Assembly: GCA_963730285.1 (NCBI GenBank)
Contig: CAVSQY010000013.1
Location: forward strand, 62,001 to 126,000
DNA: 64,000 nt
Source of the DNA: JARDZU01 sp963730285
Lineage (GTDB): Bacteria; Actinomycetota; Acidimicrobiia; Spongiisociales; ZC4RG35
Direction of reading: 5' to 3'
The notes beneath the pieces are model-generated. The model was not told where the DNA came from. It worked only from the letters and a program-made list of their open reading frames with translations, and searched no databases. Shown here in pieces: positions 50,344 through 58,804 of the stretch (within the stretch, counting starts at the first letter, position 1; each line of letters begins with the position of its first letter). The translations under genes were made by a program, and so were the position numbers.

Positions 50344-51111
50344 TCAGTTCGAGAGGACGGATCGAACCCACTCGATGTCGGCCGCCTGCTCAGTGGGCCC
50401 GCCGGGCGTCTCCACCACCACTGGCGCCTCGGTCTCGGAGATGATCTGAGCCAGGAGCTCGGGGGGGATCTTCCCCTCGCCCAAGTTCTGATGACGATCG
50501 CGTCTCGAGTCGAACGGGTCCTTGGAGTCGTTGGCGTGGACCAGATCGATCCTCCCGGTGGCCTCCATGATCCGGGGAACCAGGTCCTCCAGGGGCTCGC
50601 CACCTGCCCAAATGTGACACGTGTCCAAGACGAAACCCACGTCGTGCTCGGCAATGACCGAGTAGAGACGGGCAAGCCAATCCACACGTCTCGCCAGGGC
50701 CTTGTCCCCTCCGGCGGTGTTCTCTATGAGCACCGGCACCGTGGTCTCCAACTGCTCCAGGGCCTTGCGCCAGCGGTCGATTCCCTCCTCCTGAGGACCG
50801 TCACCGGTGACATGCCCACCGTGAACGACCACCGCGGTGGCGCCGACCGCCGATGCGGCGTCGCAAGTGTCCTGGAGGATCTTCCGACTCGGGATCCGGA
50901 CGCGGTTGTTGTCGGCGCAGACGTTGATCAGATAGGGCGAATGGACATAGATCGGTATGGGTGCGGACTTCAGCTCGTCGGCATCGGCCCTCGGCGTCGG
51001 CTTCTTCCACGATTGCGGGTTGGAGAGAAAGACCTGGACCAAGTCGGCCTTTCTCTCCTCGGCCTCGTCCAACGGCTGCAGAGAGGGCACATGGGCGCCG
51101 ACCAGCCTCAC
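50344..51111 (-). CDS. Endonuclease IV-like AP endonuclease
   Basis: TIM-barrel AP-endonuclease/xylose-isomerase-like enzyme of 255 residues. Zinc-site signatures are YVHSPYLINV, VVVHGGHVTG, VLIENTAGG, GFVLDTCHIWAGG, DLVHANDSKDPF and RRDRHQNLGEGKIP, all in the endonuclease IV order. It would cut DNA at abasic sites. At 255 residues it is slightly short of the usual 280. ATGA-coupled to the membrane protein gene upstream. Confidence 0.85.
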   Translation of the reverse strand: MRLVGAHVPSLQPLDEAEERKADLVQVFLSNPQSWKKPTPRADADELKSAPIPIYVHSPYLINVCADNNRVRIPSRKILQDTCDAASAVGATAVVVHGGHVTGDGPQEEGIDRWRKALEQLETTVPVLIENTAGGDKALARRVDWLARLYSVIAEHDVGFVLDTCHIWAGGEPLEDLVPRIMEATGRIDLVHANDSKDPFDSRRDRHQNLGEGKIPPELLAQIISETEAPVVVETPGGPTEQAADIEWVRSVLSN

Positions 51112-51698
51112 GATGACGGGTCCCAGAGTCGAACGGTACGGGCCTTGGCCTCGCGCTTGGCAGCTTCGACCGCGTATTGGGTCAGGTTCTCTGCCACCTC
51201 TGCAGGTGGGGTCGGCCAGTCCTCACTCAACAGGCCCAAAGACCTCGACTCCACCCACCGCGCGTTCCATGGGTGCTCGGGCAGGTCGCCACGGTCGAGG
51301 ACACTGACTTGGAGCAGGAGCAGAAGGTCTCCCTCGTCATACATCTCCCCGGCCGCGATGTCGACGATGTGCTCCCACGGGATGAGGTCTCTCTTCTGAA
51401 AGGGCCCCCTCAGCTTCACCAACAGGCCCTGATCGGTCGCCTCCAGGACCTTTGTTGGGGCAAACAGCTCCTTGAGGCCCCAGATGACGAGGAAGGCCGA
51501 GAAGAGGAGCAGGGCCCAGGCCCATATGACATCCCGAGGTTCGTAGATCTGAGTGTCGTTCGGGTTGAAGATCATCTCGCGCAACCAGTTGGTGATCCTT
51601 CGGTTGGTGAGCACGTCCACGGCGATGATCAGCAAGGGGATTCCGCCCATGGCAAGCAGCCACATGCGAAAAGCAGACCTCTGAACGACGACTCTCAC
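51108..51698 (-). CDS. Two-helix membrane protein of unknown function
   Basis: A 196-residue protein with helices MWLLAMGGIPLLIIAVDVL and VIWAWALLLFSAFLVIWGL, then a cytoplasmic or PH-like beta-rich part (LLVKLRGPFQKRDLIPWEHI) and an amphipathic C-terminus. No family recognised. Coupled by ATGA overlaps to pyrE upstream and to the endonuclease downstream. Confidence 0.65.
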   Translation of the reverse strand: MRVVVQRSAFRMWLLAMGGIPLLIIAVDVLTNRRITNWLREMIFNPNDTQIYEPRDVIWAWALLLFSAFLVIWGLKELFAPTKVLEATDQGLLVKLRGPFQKRDLIPWEHIVDIAAGEMYDEGDLLLLLQVSVLDRGDLPEHPWNARWVESRSLGLLSEDWPTPPAEVAENLTQYAVEAAKREAKARTVRLWDPSS

Positions 51699-52249
51699 CC
51701 TTCGACCCCGAGATCGGAGGGCAGCACCAGGGCCGTGTAGTTGATGGAGAGCGCGTCGAAGGCCTCGGCCGCGCGGCCTCCAGAGCGGTCGACCAGTGCA
51801 ATCGCCTGCACCACTCTGAGCCCGGCCGCGTTGGCGGCCTCGGCAGCATCGAGGGCGGCGCCACCCGTGGTGGTCGTGTCCTCCACGATGGCAACAGCCA
51901 TACCCGAGGACACTGGCCCAACCAGACGCCCACCCATCCCATGGGTCTTGGCCGTCTTGCGCACGGAGAAGGCATTGAGGTCCCGACCACGTGTATGGGC
52001 CAACAGGGCAACCGCCACCGCAATCGGGTCGGCGCCCATGGTCATTCCCCCCGTCGCCTCGACCTCAGGATCGAGGATCTCCAACACGGCCTCGGCAACG
52101 ATGGCCGCACCCTCCCCGTTGAAGGTGGTCTGCCGAGCGTCGAGGTACCAATCGGACGTCGCTCCGGAGCGAAGCTTGTACGGCCCGTCGGTTCGGAGAG
52201 CATGAGCGCGGAGATGGTCGATTAGAGCTTGTCGGGACACAGAGGACAT
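51695..52249 (-). CDS. pyrE: Orotate phosphoribosyltransferase
   Basis: A 184-residue enzyme that transfers ribose-5-phosphate from PRPP to orotate. It has GPYKLRSGATSDWYLDARQT, GGMTMGADPIAVAVA, RKTAKTHGMGG and the PRPP loop VAIVEDTTTTGGAALDA. The Glu-Asp in that loop matches actinobacterial PyrE. Start at 52249, with an in-frame extension upstream that overlaps the divergent phosphatase promoter. First gene of pyrE-membrane protein-endonuclease. Confidence 0.9.
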   Translation of the reverse strand: MSSVSRQALIDHLRAHALRTDGPYKLRSGATSDWYLDARQTTFNGEGAAIVAEAVLEILDPEVEATGGMTMGADPIAVAVALLAHTRGRDLNAFSVRKTAKTHGMGGRLVGPVSSGMAVAIVEDTTTTGGAALDAAEAANAAGLRVVQAIALVDRSGGRAAEAFDALSINYTALVLPSDLGVEG

Positions 52250-52293
52250 CGTATTGGCTGTCCCGTCGGTATGGCCAGGGCCGGCGATGGCGG

Positions 52294-52299
52294 TAGGTT
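52294..52299 (+). promoter_or_regulatory. -10 element TAGGTT for the histidine phosphatase gene
   Basis: TAGGTT, 6-nt spacer TCCTCC, ATG at 52306. Leaderless geometry. Confidence 0.55.
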
Positions 52300-52305
52300 T
52301 CCTCC

Positions 52306-52992
52306 ATGGACATCTTTCTGGTTCGTCATGGCCAGCCCGACTGGGCTCCCGGCAGGATTGCCCGCAACGACCCCGACCTGACCGATTTGGGAAGCGAGCA
52401 GGCAAGGCGAGTCGCCCATCGTCTCGCCTCGCTCGACCGTGTCGACGAGTTGTGGGTCTCGTCGATGAGGAGAGCCCAGCAGACCGCAGAGCCGGTGCAT
52501 GACGCCATCGAGACCCAGGTCGAGACCTACGACTGGCTTCAAGAGATCAACAACCCGCCGTCTTGGGAAGGCTCGCCGGCTGAGGAGATCGACCAAGCCT
52601 TCGAGAAGGCCAACTACCGATCCTTCGACGAGTGGTGGGACGGCCTTCCCGGTGGTGAGTCTTTTCGGGCGTTTCACCAGCGCGTGGTCACTGGGCTGGA
52701 GGACACGCTTCGCTCTCATGGGATCTTCCCCACCCAGTCGGAGCACCGTCATCTCTGGGACCTCGACGACCCCGAGAAGAGGGTGATCGTGGTGGCCCAC
52801 GCCGGAGCCAACGCGGTCATCCTCGGTCACCTCCTCGGTCTCGAGCCGGTGCCCTGGGAGTGGGAGAGATTCCGCCAGCCCCACACCGGGGTCTCCCGAC
52901 TCACCATGACCCGGATCAGCACCGGATGGTCGTTCTCGCTCCGCCAACTGGGTGACGTCTCCCACCTCCACCCGGGGATGGTGAGTATCTAG
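52306..52992 (+). CDS. Histidine phosphatase superfamily protein
   Basis: Phosphoglycerate-mutase-like phosphatase of 228 residues. The catalytic RHG motif is at the start (IFLVRHGQPDW), LTDLGSEQARRVAHRL follows, and the second active-site His is in VIVVAHAGANAVIL. Substrate unknown. Start is 6 nt after TAGGTT. The stop overlaps that of the opposing gene in a CTAG (52989-52992). Confidence 0.85.
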   Translation: MDIFLVRHGQPDWAPGRIARNDPDLTDLGSEQARRVAHRLASLDRVDELWVSSMRRAQQTAEPVHDAIETQVETYDWLQEINNPPSWEGSPAEEIDQAFEKANYRSFDEWWDGLPGGESFRAFHQRVVTGLEDTLRSHGIFPTQSEHRHLWDLDDPEKRVIVVAHAGANAVILGHLLGLEPVPWEWERFRQPHTGVSRLTMTRISTGWSFSLRQLGDVSHLHPGMVSI

Positions 52993-53471
52993 ACGTCTTC
53001 GGGGCCGTGACGGGACAGGCGAAATATCGGAATCTCACGATCGGTCTTCTCGAGGTATGAGCCGTACCCCGGCGCCAACTCCACGACCCGAGCCCATGCC
53101 GATTCCCGCTCGTCGCCGGTGAGGGCCTCGGCTTCAACCGCTAGCTCTCCGTCACCGAGGTCCACTGTCGCCTCGTTCGGGTTGGCCGCCAGGTTGTGGG
53201 CCCAACCGGGGTGTCGGGCCGACCCGGCATTGGAGGCCACCACGAGCCAGCTGTCCGACCGGTCGTCGTCGGGGAACCAACCCAGTGAGACCCGGCGTGG
53301 CTTACCCGTGTGGGCACCGACGGTGGTCAACCGGAGAAGGGACCGACCCTGGACCTTGATCCCGAGTCGGAACATGAGATTCCCCATACCCGACATGGCC
53401 CTCATCAGGGGACGGACGAAGTTGGGGACTTCGACACCACGTGTTCCGCTAGATGGCAGGGACAACTTCAC
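52989..53471 (-). CDS. Deazaflavin-dependent nitroreductase family protein
   Basis: A 160-residue split-barrel protein of the Ddn/DUF385 family, whose members use F420. Motifs are GRSLLRLTTVGAHTGKPRRV, WLVVASNAGSARHPGWAHNL and AANPNEATVDLG. It suggests that the organism makes F420. GTG start at 53471; a TAGCAT box (53487-53482 on the minus strand) lies 10 nt ahead. Divergent from the DUF2254 gene over 38 bp. Confidence 0.85.
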   Translation of the reverse strand: MKLSLPSSGTRGVEVPNFVRPLMRAMSGMGNLMFRLGIKVQGRSLLRLTTVGAHTGKPRRVSLGWFPDDDRSDSWLVVASNAGSARHPGWAHNLAANPNEATVDLGDGELAVEAEALTGDERESAWARVVELAPGYGSYLEKTDREIPIFRLSRHGPEDV

Positions 53472-53481
53472 GTCGTTCTCG

Positions 53482-53503
53482 ATGCTACCCCTGGCCCTAG
53501 CCT
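53482..53503. promoter_or_regulatory. Back-to-back -10 boxes in a 38-bp divergent space
   Basis: Minus TAGCAT (53487-53482) serves the Ddn-like gene. Plus TAGCCT (53498-53503) is exactly 6 nt before the DUF2254 GTG. The boxes are 10 bp apart, so simultaneous polymerase binding is unlikely. Confidence 0.5.
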
Positions 53504-53509
53504 GGGACC

Positions 53510-54814
53510 GTGGACGCCATCAGGTCGTTTGGGCGGTTGATCCGGGAAAGCTTGTTCTTCATCCCGATGGTGATCATCGTGCTCTGTGGTGGCCTCGCCT
53601 TCGCGACCGTCTATCTCGATCGGGACCTCGGATCCGAGATCACCAGGTTCCCACTGGTGGTCTGGGCCACGGTCAGTGGCGCCCGGACCACGGTCACCGC
53701 TGTGGCAGGAGCCACCATCACGGTCGCCGCCATCGTCTTTTCGATCACGTCGCTGTCGACTCAGATCGCCGCCAGCCAATATTCGCCACGGGCGGTCAAG
53801 GGGTTCTTCGAAGACCGCTTCCAACAGTTCGTGATCGGCTTCACCATCGGCACGTTCACGTTCTGCCTTCTCGTGCTCGCCGGCCTCGGGGCTCTGGAGA
53901 CGCAGGCCGGTGGCCAGATCGCCAGTCTGTCGGTGACCCTGTCGATCTTCATGGGTGTCTTCTCCGTCATCGCCATCGTCGCCTACATAGATCACTCGCT
54001 CCGCCGGATGCACATAGACACCGTCATCCGTCGTATCGCAGAGGACACCCTCGAGGCGATCCGCCACGACCACCGCTATTCCGATGTGAAGAAGAACGAA
54101 CCGCGCGGTGGCATGCCGGAAGGAGAGTCGTTTTCGATATCAGCCCTCAAGTCCGGATTCGTCCTCGAGATCGAGTCGACCCGCATCGCTTCGGTCCTTC
54201 CCCGTGGCGCCAACGCGAGGATCGAGGTCCGGAGAGGCGAGGCAGTCTCTTCGGGTGACCGCCTGGTCACCATCTGGGCCGACAAGGAGGACCTTCCCGA
54301 CGACGGGCGGCGCAAGATTCGGGCGGCCATCACCGTCGGGAGGAATCGCTCCATCGAATCTGACCCCTACTTTGGCATGCGGCTACTGGTGGACATCGCC
54401 CTGAGGGCGCTCTCGCCGGGCGTCAACGACCCGACCACCGCCGTCGACGTCCTGCACCAGCTGAAGCTTCCGCTGCGGGAGCTACTCAACCGGGACCAGC
54501 CCAACAGGGTCAGGGTAGGGCCCGACCAACAGCGGGTCTTCCTCGCGGCCGACCCATCCATGGCCGACGTCATCCATGCCTCCTTCGCCGAGATCCGGAT
54601 CGCGGGGAGCGCCCAGGTGTCGGTGATCTCCACCTTGCTCGAGGTGCTGAGTGACCTGATCATCGAGTTGGAGGACGGGGGATTGGAGGCAAGGACGGGT
54701 GCGCTGAAGAAGGAGGCGAACCTGACGATCTCGGCCATCGAGGAGTCGGGCCTTCCCCGAGAGGACATCGACAGGGCCCTGGTCTCGGCGAAGCGGCTCG
54801 AAGAGAGGGCTTGA
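53510..54814 (+). CDS. DUF2254 membrane protein
   Basis: A 434-residue protein of DUF2254. About four N-terminal helices (SLFFIPMVIIVLCGGLAFAT, ATITVAAIVFSITSLSTQIA, FVIGFTIGTFTFCLLVLAGL) include the conserved ASQYSPRAVKGFFEDR loop. They are followed by a long soluble C-terminal domain containing SPGVNDPTTAVDVL. Function unknown. The GTG start is 6 nt after TAGCCT, with no ribosome site. Confidence 0.88.
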   Translation: MDAIRSFGRLIRESLFFIPMVIIVLCGGLAFATVYLDRDLGSEITRFPLVVWATVSGARTTVTAVAGATITVAAIVFSITSLSTQIAASQYSPRAVKGFFEDRFQQFVIGFTIGTFTFCLLVLAGLGALETQAGGQIASLSVTLSIFMGVFSVIAIVAYIDHSLRRMHIDTVIRRIAEDTLEAIRHDHRYSDVKKNEPRGGMPEGESFSISALKSGFVLEIESTRIASVLPRGANARIEVRRGEAVSSGDRLVTIWADKEDLPDDGRRKIRAAITVGRNRSIESDPYFGMRLLVDIALRALSPGVNDPTTAVDVLHQLKLPLRELLNRDQPNRVRVGPDQQRVFLAADPSMADVIHASFAEIRIAGSAQVSVISTLLEVLSDLIIELEDGGLEARTGALKKEANLTISAIEESGLPREDIDRALVSAKRLEERA

Positions 54815-54821
54815 CCGGCTG

Positions 54822-55589
54822 CTATTTGCCGAAGCGCCGTTCGCGATTGGTGAAGTCGCGGAGAGCACGTAGGAAGTCGACGCGGCGGAAAGCGGGCCAG
54901 TTCACGTCGACGAAAACGAACTCTGCGTACGCCGATTGCCAAAGCAGGAAGCCAGAGAGACGGGACTCACCTGACGTCCGGATGAGGAGGTCGGGGTCGG
55001 GGACGTCCGCGGAGTACATATGCGAAGCCAGCGACTCTGCATCGATCCGAGCGGGGATCTCTGCGGGGTCGGTGCCATCGGCCACGAGCTTTGCAACCAG
55101 GTCCTTCGCCGCGTCAACGATCTCCTGACGCCCCCCATAGCCCATGGCGATGTTGAGTCGTCTCGTTCCCCAGGGTTGGGCTTCTTCCGCGCTCTTGGCA
55201 GCCGCGACGAGTCGATCGGGAAGAAGGTCGAGGCTGCCGATGAACCGAATCCCCATGTCATATGCAGCACACAGCGTCGGAAGACGCTCGAACAGCTCGA
55301 CCAGCACCTCGAAATACGGCTCGAGCTCCTCGGCCGGTCTGGCCAGGTTCTCCCGGGAGAGGACCCAGGCGGTGACCGCTGGTATGTCGAGCTCGTGCGC
55401 CCAGCCGAGGAAGTCCTCGAAGCGACGCATCCCCACCCGATATGACTCGGTGTAGGTGGGCAGCCGTTCCTCGCGGGCATGCCGACGATGGCCGTCGAGG
55501 ACGATGCCGATGTGACGGGGCAACTTGGACCGATCCAGGTCGTTGACCAGGTTTCGCTCGTAGATTCGGTAGAGGAGGCCGAGTGCCAT
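54822..55589 (-). CDS. Short-chain cis-prenyl transferase (Rv1086-like), variant motif I
   Basis: Isoprenyl diphosphate synthase of 255 residues. It aligns along its length with the mycobacterial Z-farnesyl diphosphate synthase type: LLYRIYERNL, LPRHIGIVLDG, GYGGRQEIVDA, IRTSGESRLSGFLLWQSAYA and WPAFRRVDFLRALRDF. In motif I, normally DGNRRWA, it reads DGHRRHA (residues 32-38), so Asn is His and Trp is His. The catalytic Asp and both Arg are kept. Neighbouring hemolysin III gene repeats the mycobacterial arrangement. Confidence 0.87.
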   Translation of the reverse strand: MALGLLYRIYERNLVNDLDRSKLPRHIGIVLDGHRRHAREERLPTYTESYRVGMRRFEDFLGWAHELDIPAVTAWVLSRENLARPAEELEPYFEVLVELFERLPTLCAAYDMGIRFIGSLDLLPDRLVAAAKSAEEAQPWGTRRLNIAMGYGGRQEIVDAAKDLVAKLVADGTDPAEIPARIDAESLASHMYSADVPDPDLLIRTSGESRLSGFLLWQSAYAEFVFVDVNWPAFRRVDFLRALRDFTNRERRFGK

Positions 55590-55683
55590 TGCGGTGCCCC
55601 AATGTACCTTCGTTCATTGTCTCGTCCCCAGGTTTGGGTCTGCCGACCCGGGTGTGGCGCACGGAGTTGGCCCGCCTCTTGGA

Positions 55684-55689
55684 TAATCT
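55684..55689 (+). promoter_or_regulatory. -10 element TAATCT for the hemolysin III gene
   Basis: TAATCT ends 9 nt before the ATG at 55699. A short or leaderless transcript is likely. Confidence 0.4.
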
Positions 55690-55698
55690 GTCCACAAG

Positions 55699-56361
55699 AT
55701 GGAGCGGATCACCCTTGGGAAGATGCAGAACCCGATCCGGGGGTTCCTGCACGGCGTTGCGGCCCTAGGAGCCGCAGCCGGGTCGATCCTGCTGCTCGAC
55801 CGGGCCTGGGGCCGTGGGCCTGCCGTGATCGGCGCGGTGATCTTTGGAGGCGCCCTGGTCGCCATGTTCACCGTTTCCACCCTCTATCACTCGGTCCCCT
55901 GGGGCACCACATGGAAACGACGGCTTCAGAGGATCGACCACTCGATGATCTTCCTCGTGGTCGCCGGAACCTTCACTCCTATCGCCTTGGCGTCGTTGCA
56001 AGGCGCAAGACTTGCCCTTTCCCTCGTTGTGGTGTGGGGCATCGCCGTCACCGGGATCGTGCTCAAGGCGTTGATGCCAAACGTGAGGACCAGTCTCTCG
56101 GTGACCCTTCAGATGATCATGGGCTGGTCGGCGGTGATCTGGATGCCGTGGGTTTGGTCACGTCTCGGTTTCGGGGCCATCATCCTGATCGCTCTCGGGG
56201 GCCTCGCCTACACGGTTGGCGTTGTGATCTTCTCCAGCAAGAGACCCCGGCTGTTCCCCCGCAGTTTCGGCTATCACGAGCTATTCCACGTCCTGGTGAT
56301 TGCCGGCAGCACATTGCATTTTCTGGCGATCCTGTTCTACGCCATCCCGGCAACGGCCTAG
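55699..56361 (+). CDS. Hemolysin III family membrane protein
   Basis: Seven-helix membrane protein of 220 residues in the HlyIII/PAQR-like family. The putative metal ligands are present: STLYHSVPWGTTWKRRLQRIDHSMIFL split across loops 1-2, and FGYHELFHVLVIAGSTLHF near the C-terminus. Biochemical role unresolved; not in itself a toxin. ATG follows TAATCT by 9 nt. Converges on the pepP gene with a 10-nt gap. Confidence 0.87.
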   Translation: MERITLGKMQNPIRGFLHGVAALGAAAGSILLLDRAWGRGPAVIGAVIFGGALVAMFTVSTLYHSVPWGTTWKRRLQRIDHSMIFLVVAGTFTPIALASLQGARLALSLVVVWGIAVTGIVLKALMPNVRTSLSVTLQMIMGWSAVIWMPWVWSRLGFGAIILIALGGLAYTVGVVIFSSKRPRLFPRSFGYHELFHVLVIAGSTLHFLAILFYAIPATA

Positions 56362-56371
56362 CGACGGGCCA

Positions 56372-57823
56372 CTAGGACTCGGGCAGCACGGAGGTCTCGG
56401 CGCAGAGGGTCTCCACCTCGGCGAGGGATGAGGGCACCGAGGCCGAGAGGTTCTCATAGCCCGTCTCGGTGATTGCGACGTCGTCCTCGATGCGGATCCC
56501 GATTCCCAACAGCTCTGGCGGGACCTTGTGAGTGATCTTCTCAGCACTCTCCTTCGCCTCGGCCTCCTTCGCCGCCGCGGCGGCTCTGCCCTCCAGGATT
56601 CGCCTCCGGCTCCAGTCGTCCTGGTCGTAGGCGAGGAGGGTCAGCGTGATTTCGTCCTTGTGCGGCGCCACGTAGAGACCAGGCTCCACTGTGAAGGTCA
56701 TGCCCGGCTCCAGCTCCCTCGGGTCGCCCTCCACCCGATAGGCGCCCGAATCGTGGACGTCCAACCCCAGCCAATGCCCCGTCCCGTGGAAATAGAACTC
56801 GGTGAAGTGGTTCATGGCCAGGGAATCCTCGAGATTGCGTGGCAATAGCCCCAGTTCGATCATGCCTTCGGTGAGGACCCGGGTGGCACCGTCATGGATG
56901 GCTCTCATACTGGACCCGGGCACACACAGCTCCAGTCCGCGGGTGAACGCCTGGTGCACGACCTCGTAGACGGCCCGTTGTGGCCCGGAGAAGGTCCCGT
57001 TGGCCGGGAAGGTCCGGGTTATGTCCGAGGAGTAGCCGTCCACTTCGGCGGCGGCATCGATCAGGACGAGCTCATCGTCGCCGATCCGGTCGCCGTTCTC
57101 GACGTAGTGGAGCACACAGGCATTCGCCCCCGAGGCGACGATCGACGGGTAGCCGTTGTGCCTCGACCCGGCCTGTCTCCAGAAGTACTCGAGAGCGGCC
57201 TGAACCTGATACTCGTAGAGACCGGGATGGGCAAAGCGCATGGCCTCGGCATGGCCGCGCGCCGAGAGTTGGCAGGCCAAGCGAAGACTGTCCATCTCGG
57301 CGTCACTCTTGAACAGCCTCATCTCGGCCACCGTGGCCGAGATGTCCCGGATGATCTCGGGGACCGCACCGCCAAAGCGCTCGCGGTGGCTGCGGGCCCG
57401 TTCCATGATCGAAGCGACTCGATCGTCGTGATGCTCGTCCCCGGTTCGATACCAGAGGACGTCTCGTCCCACCATGTAGCGGCTCAAGACCTCGTCGAGC
57501 TCGGACAACTCGTACGCCTGGTCCGCCCCGAACCGGTCCTTGGCACCTTCTGCCCCCACGCGATAACCGGTCCATGCCTCCATCTCCGGATCACGGGGAC
57601 GAACGAACAACGTGTAGTCGCCTTCGGAATGGCCCGGCGTGATGACTGCAACCGCGTCCGGCTCATGGAATCCCGTCAAATAGAGGAAGTCGGGATCTTG
57701 GTGGAAGTCGAATGAGACGTCCTTGCTCCGGATCACCTCGACGGCGGCGGGAACGATGGCCATCCCCTCAGGCCCGATCGTGGCGGCAAGCCGACGACGG
57801 CGCTCGGCAAACATGTCTGTCAT
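56372..57823 (-). CDS. pepP: Xaa-Pro aminopeptidase (M24B)
   Basis: Mn-dependent aminopeptidase of 483 residues that removes residues ahead of proline. It has the N-terminal PepP domain (DPDFLYLTGFHEPDAV) and the pita-bread metal site ELVLIDAAAEVDGYSSDITR, HGTGHWLGLDVHD, MTFTVEPGLYV and GIGIRIEDDVAIT. Between the last two is an insertion of about 50 residues, with an alanine- and glutamate-rich helix (GRAAAAAKEAEAKESAEK), not usual in the family. ATG at 57823 lies 7 nt after TAGCGT. Confidence 0.9.
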   Translation of the reverse strand: MTDMFAERRRRLAATIGPEGMAIVPAAVEVIRSKDVSFDFHQDPDFLYLTGFHEPDAVAVITPGHSEGDYTLFVRPRDPEMEAWTGYRVGAEGAKDRFGADQAYELSELDEVLSRYMVGRDVLWYRTGDEHHDDRVASIMERARSHRERFGGAVPEIIRDISATVAEMRLFKSDAEMDSLRLACQLSARGHAEAMRFAHPGLYEYQVQAALEYFWRQAGSRHNGYPSIVASGANACVLHYVENGDRIGDDELVLIDAAAEVDGYSSDITRTFPANGTFSGPQRAVYEVVHQAFTRGLELCVPGSSMRAIHDGATRVLTEGMIELGLLPRNLEDSLAMNHFTEFYFHGTGHWLGLDVHDSGAYRVEGDPRELEPGMTFTVEPGLYVAPHKDEITLTLLAYDQDDWSRRRILEGRAAAAAKEAEAKESAEKITHKVPPELLGIGIRIEDDVAITETGYENLSASVPSSLAEVETLCAETSVLPES

Positions 57824-57868
57824 GGCGTGGACGCTAATCAACGGCCAACCCGGTGGCGCCGGGTGTGG

Positions 57869-58795
57869 TCAGGGTTTGAGCTCCAGCTCCACAACGAGCG
57901 GGAAGTGATCTGAGCCCAGGGCGGGGCCGAGATACCGGTCCCTCACCAATAGCTCATCGGAGTGGAGCAGATGATCGATCGGCACTCTGAGCAGAATGCT
58001 ATTGGTGGCCGGGAAGCTGGGCTGCAACCCGAATCCGATCTGGGAATTCCTCAGCCCCGCCCCAACCAGTCGGGAGAAGGTCCACGACCAGGGTGAGGCG
58101 TTGAAGTCGCCGAGCACGACGGTCGGCCCTCCTCTCCCGGTAGCCCAATCGGCGGCAAAGCCGAGCTGGGCGTCACGCAAGGCGGCGCGTTGTGCGGTGG
58201 TCGGGGCAAGTGGATGGGTGGAGAGGATCTGGAGGGGCACTGGCCAGCCTTCCGGCTGATACTGGAGCGCAACCGCTCTCGGCTGCGTCTCTGAGTAGCC
58301 ATAGGAGACGACGCTGGCGTCACCGCTGAACATGACCAATGTCCCGAAGATCAGGTTCTCCGCCTGTGTCCGGACTATCTGGTAGTCGAGGTCCGACGAC
58401 TCGAGAGCCACCTCCCACGGTCGGCTCGATTCGTGCAGGAACACCAGATCGGGCTCCACGGCATGGATGTACGCGATGACTTCGTTGTAGTTCTCGTTGT
58501 TGGAGAGCACGTTGAAGCTCAAGATCCGGATCTCAGGGGCCCCCGCTGTTGGCTCGCCGGGTGAGCCGATGAAGAGTGGCGCCACCGCGATCACATTGAC
58601 GAGCGACACCCCGAGGATCGCCATGCCGGTCCGACGCCATCGGGAAGCGCCTACGACCAGTCCCAAGATCAGAAGGGCGACCGCGTATTGGGCCCGGAAG
58701 TTGGCCAGGACATCGAGCCACCAGACCCACTGACCCCCATAGGCGGCCAAGCTGACCAGAGCCAGTGCCACCGCCGGCACCACCAGGAGGATCAT
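57869..58795 (-). CDS. Membrane-anchored endonuclease/exonuclease/phosphatase family protein
   Basis: A 308-residue protein with three N-terminal hydrophobic helices and an EEP domain on the outside: LSFNVLSNNENY, LVFLHESSRPW, ILSTHPLAP, VVLGDFNASPWS and ALGSDHFPLVVEL. The catalytic Asn, Glu, Asp-Asn and His are all present. Substrate could be a phospholipid, sugar phosphate or DNA. Lies 9 nt after the haloalkane dehalogenase gene, the last member of the pcnB-argG-argH run. Confidence 0.8.
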   Translation of the reverse strand: MILLVVPAVALALVSLAAYGGQWVWWLDVLANFRAQYAVALLILGLVVGASRWRRTGMAILGVSLVNVIAVAPLFIGSPGEPTAGAPEIRILSFNVLSNNENYNEVIAYIHAVEPDLVFLHESSRPWEVALESSDLDYQIVRTQAENLIFGTLVMFSGDASVVSYGYSETQPRAVALQYQPEGWPVPLQILSTHPLAPTTAQRAALRDAQLGFAADWATGRGGPTVVLGDFNASPWSWTFSRLVGAGLRNSQIGFGLQPSFPATNSILLRVPIDHLLHSDELLVRDRYLGPALGSDHFPLVVELELKP

Positions 58796-58804
58796 GGAGT
58801 CACG

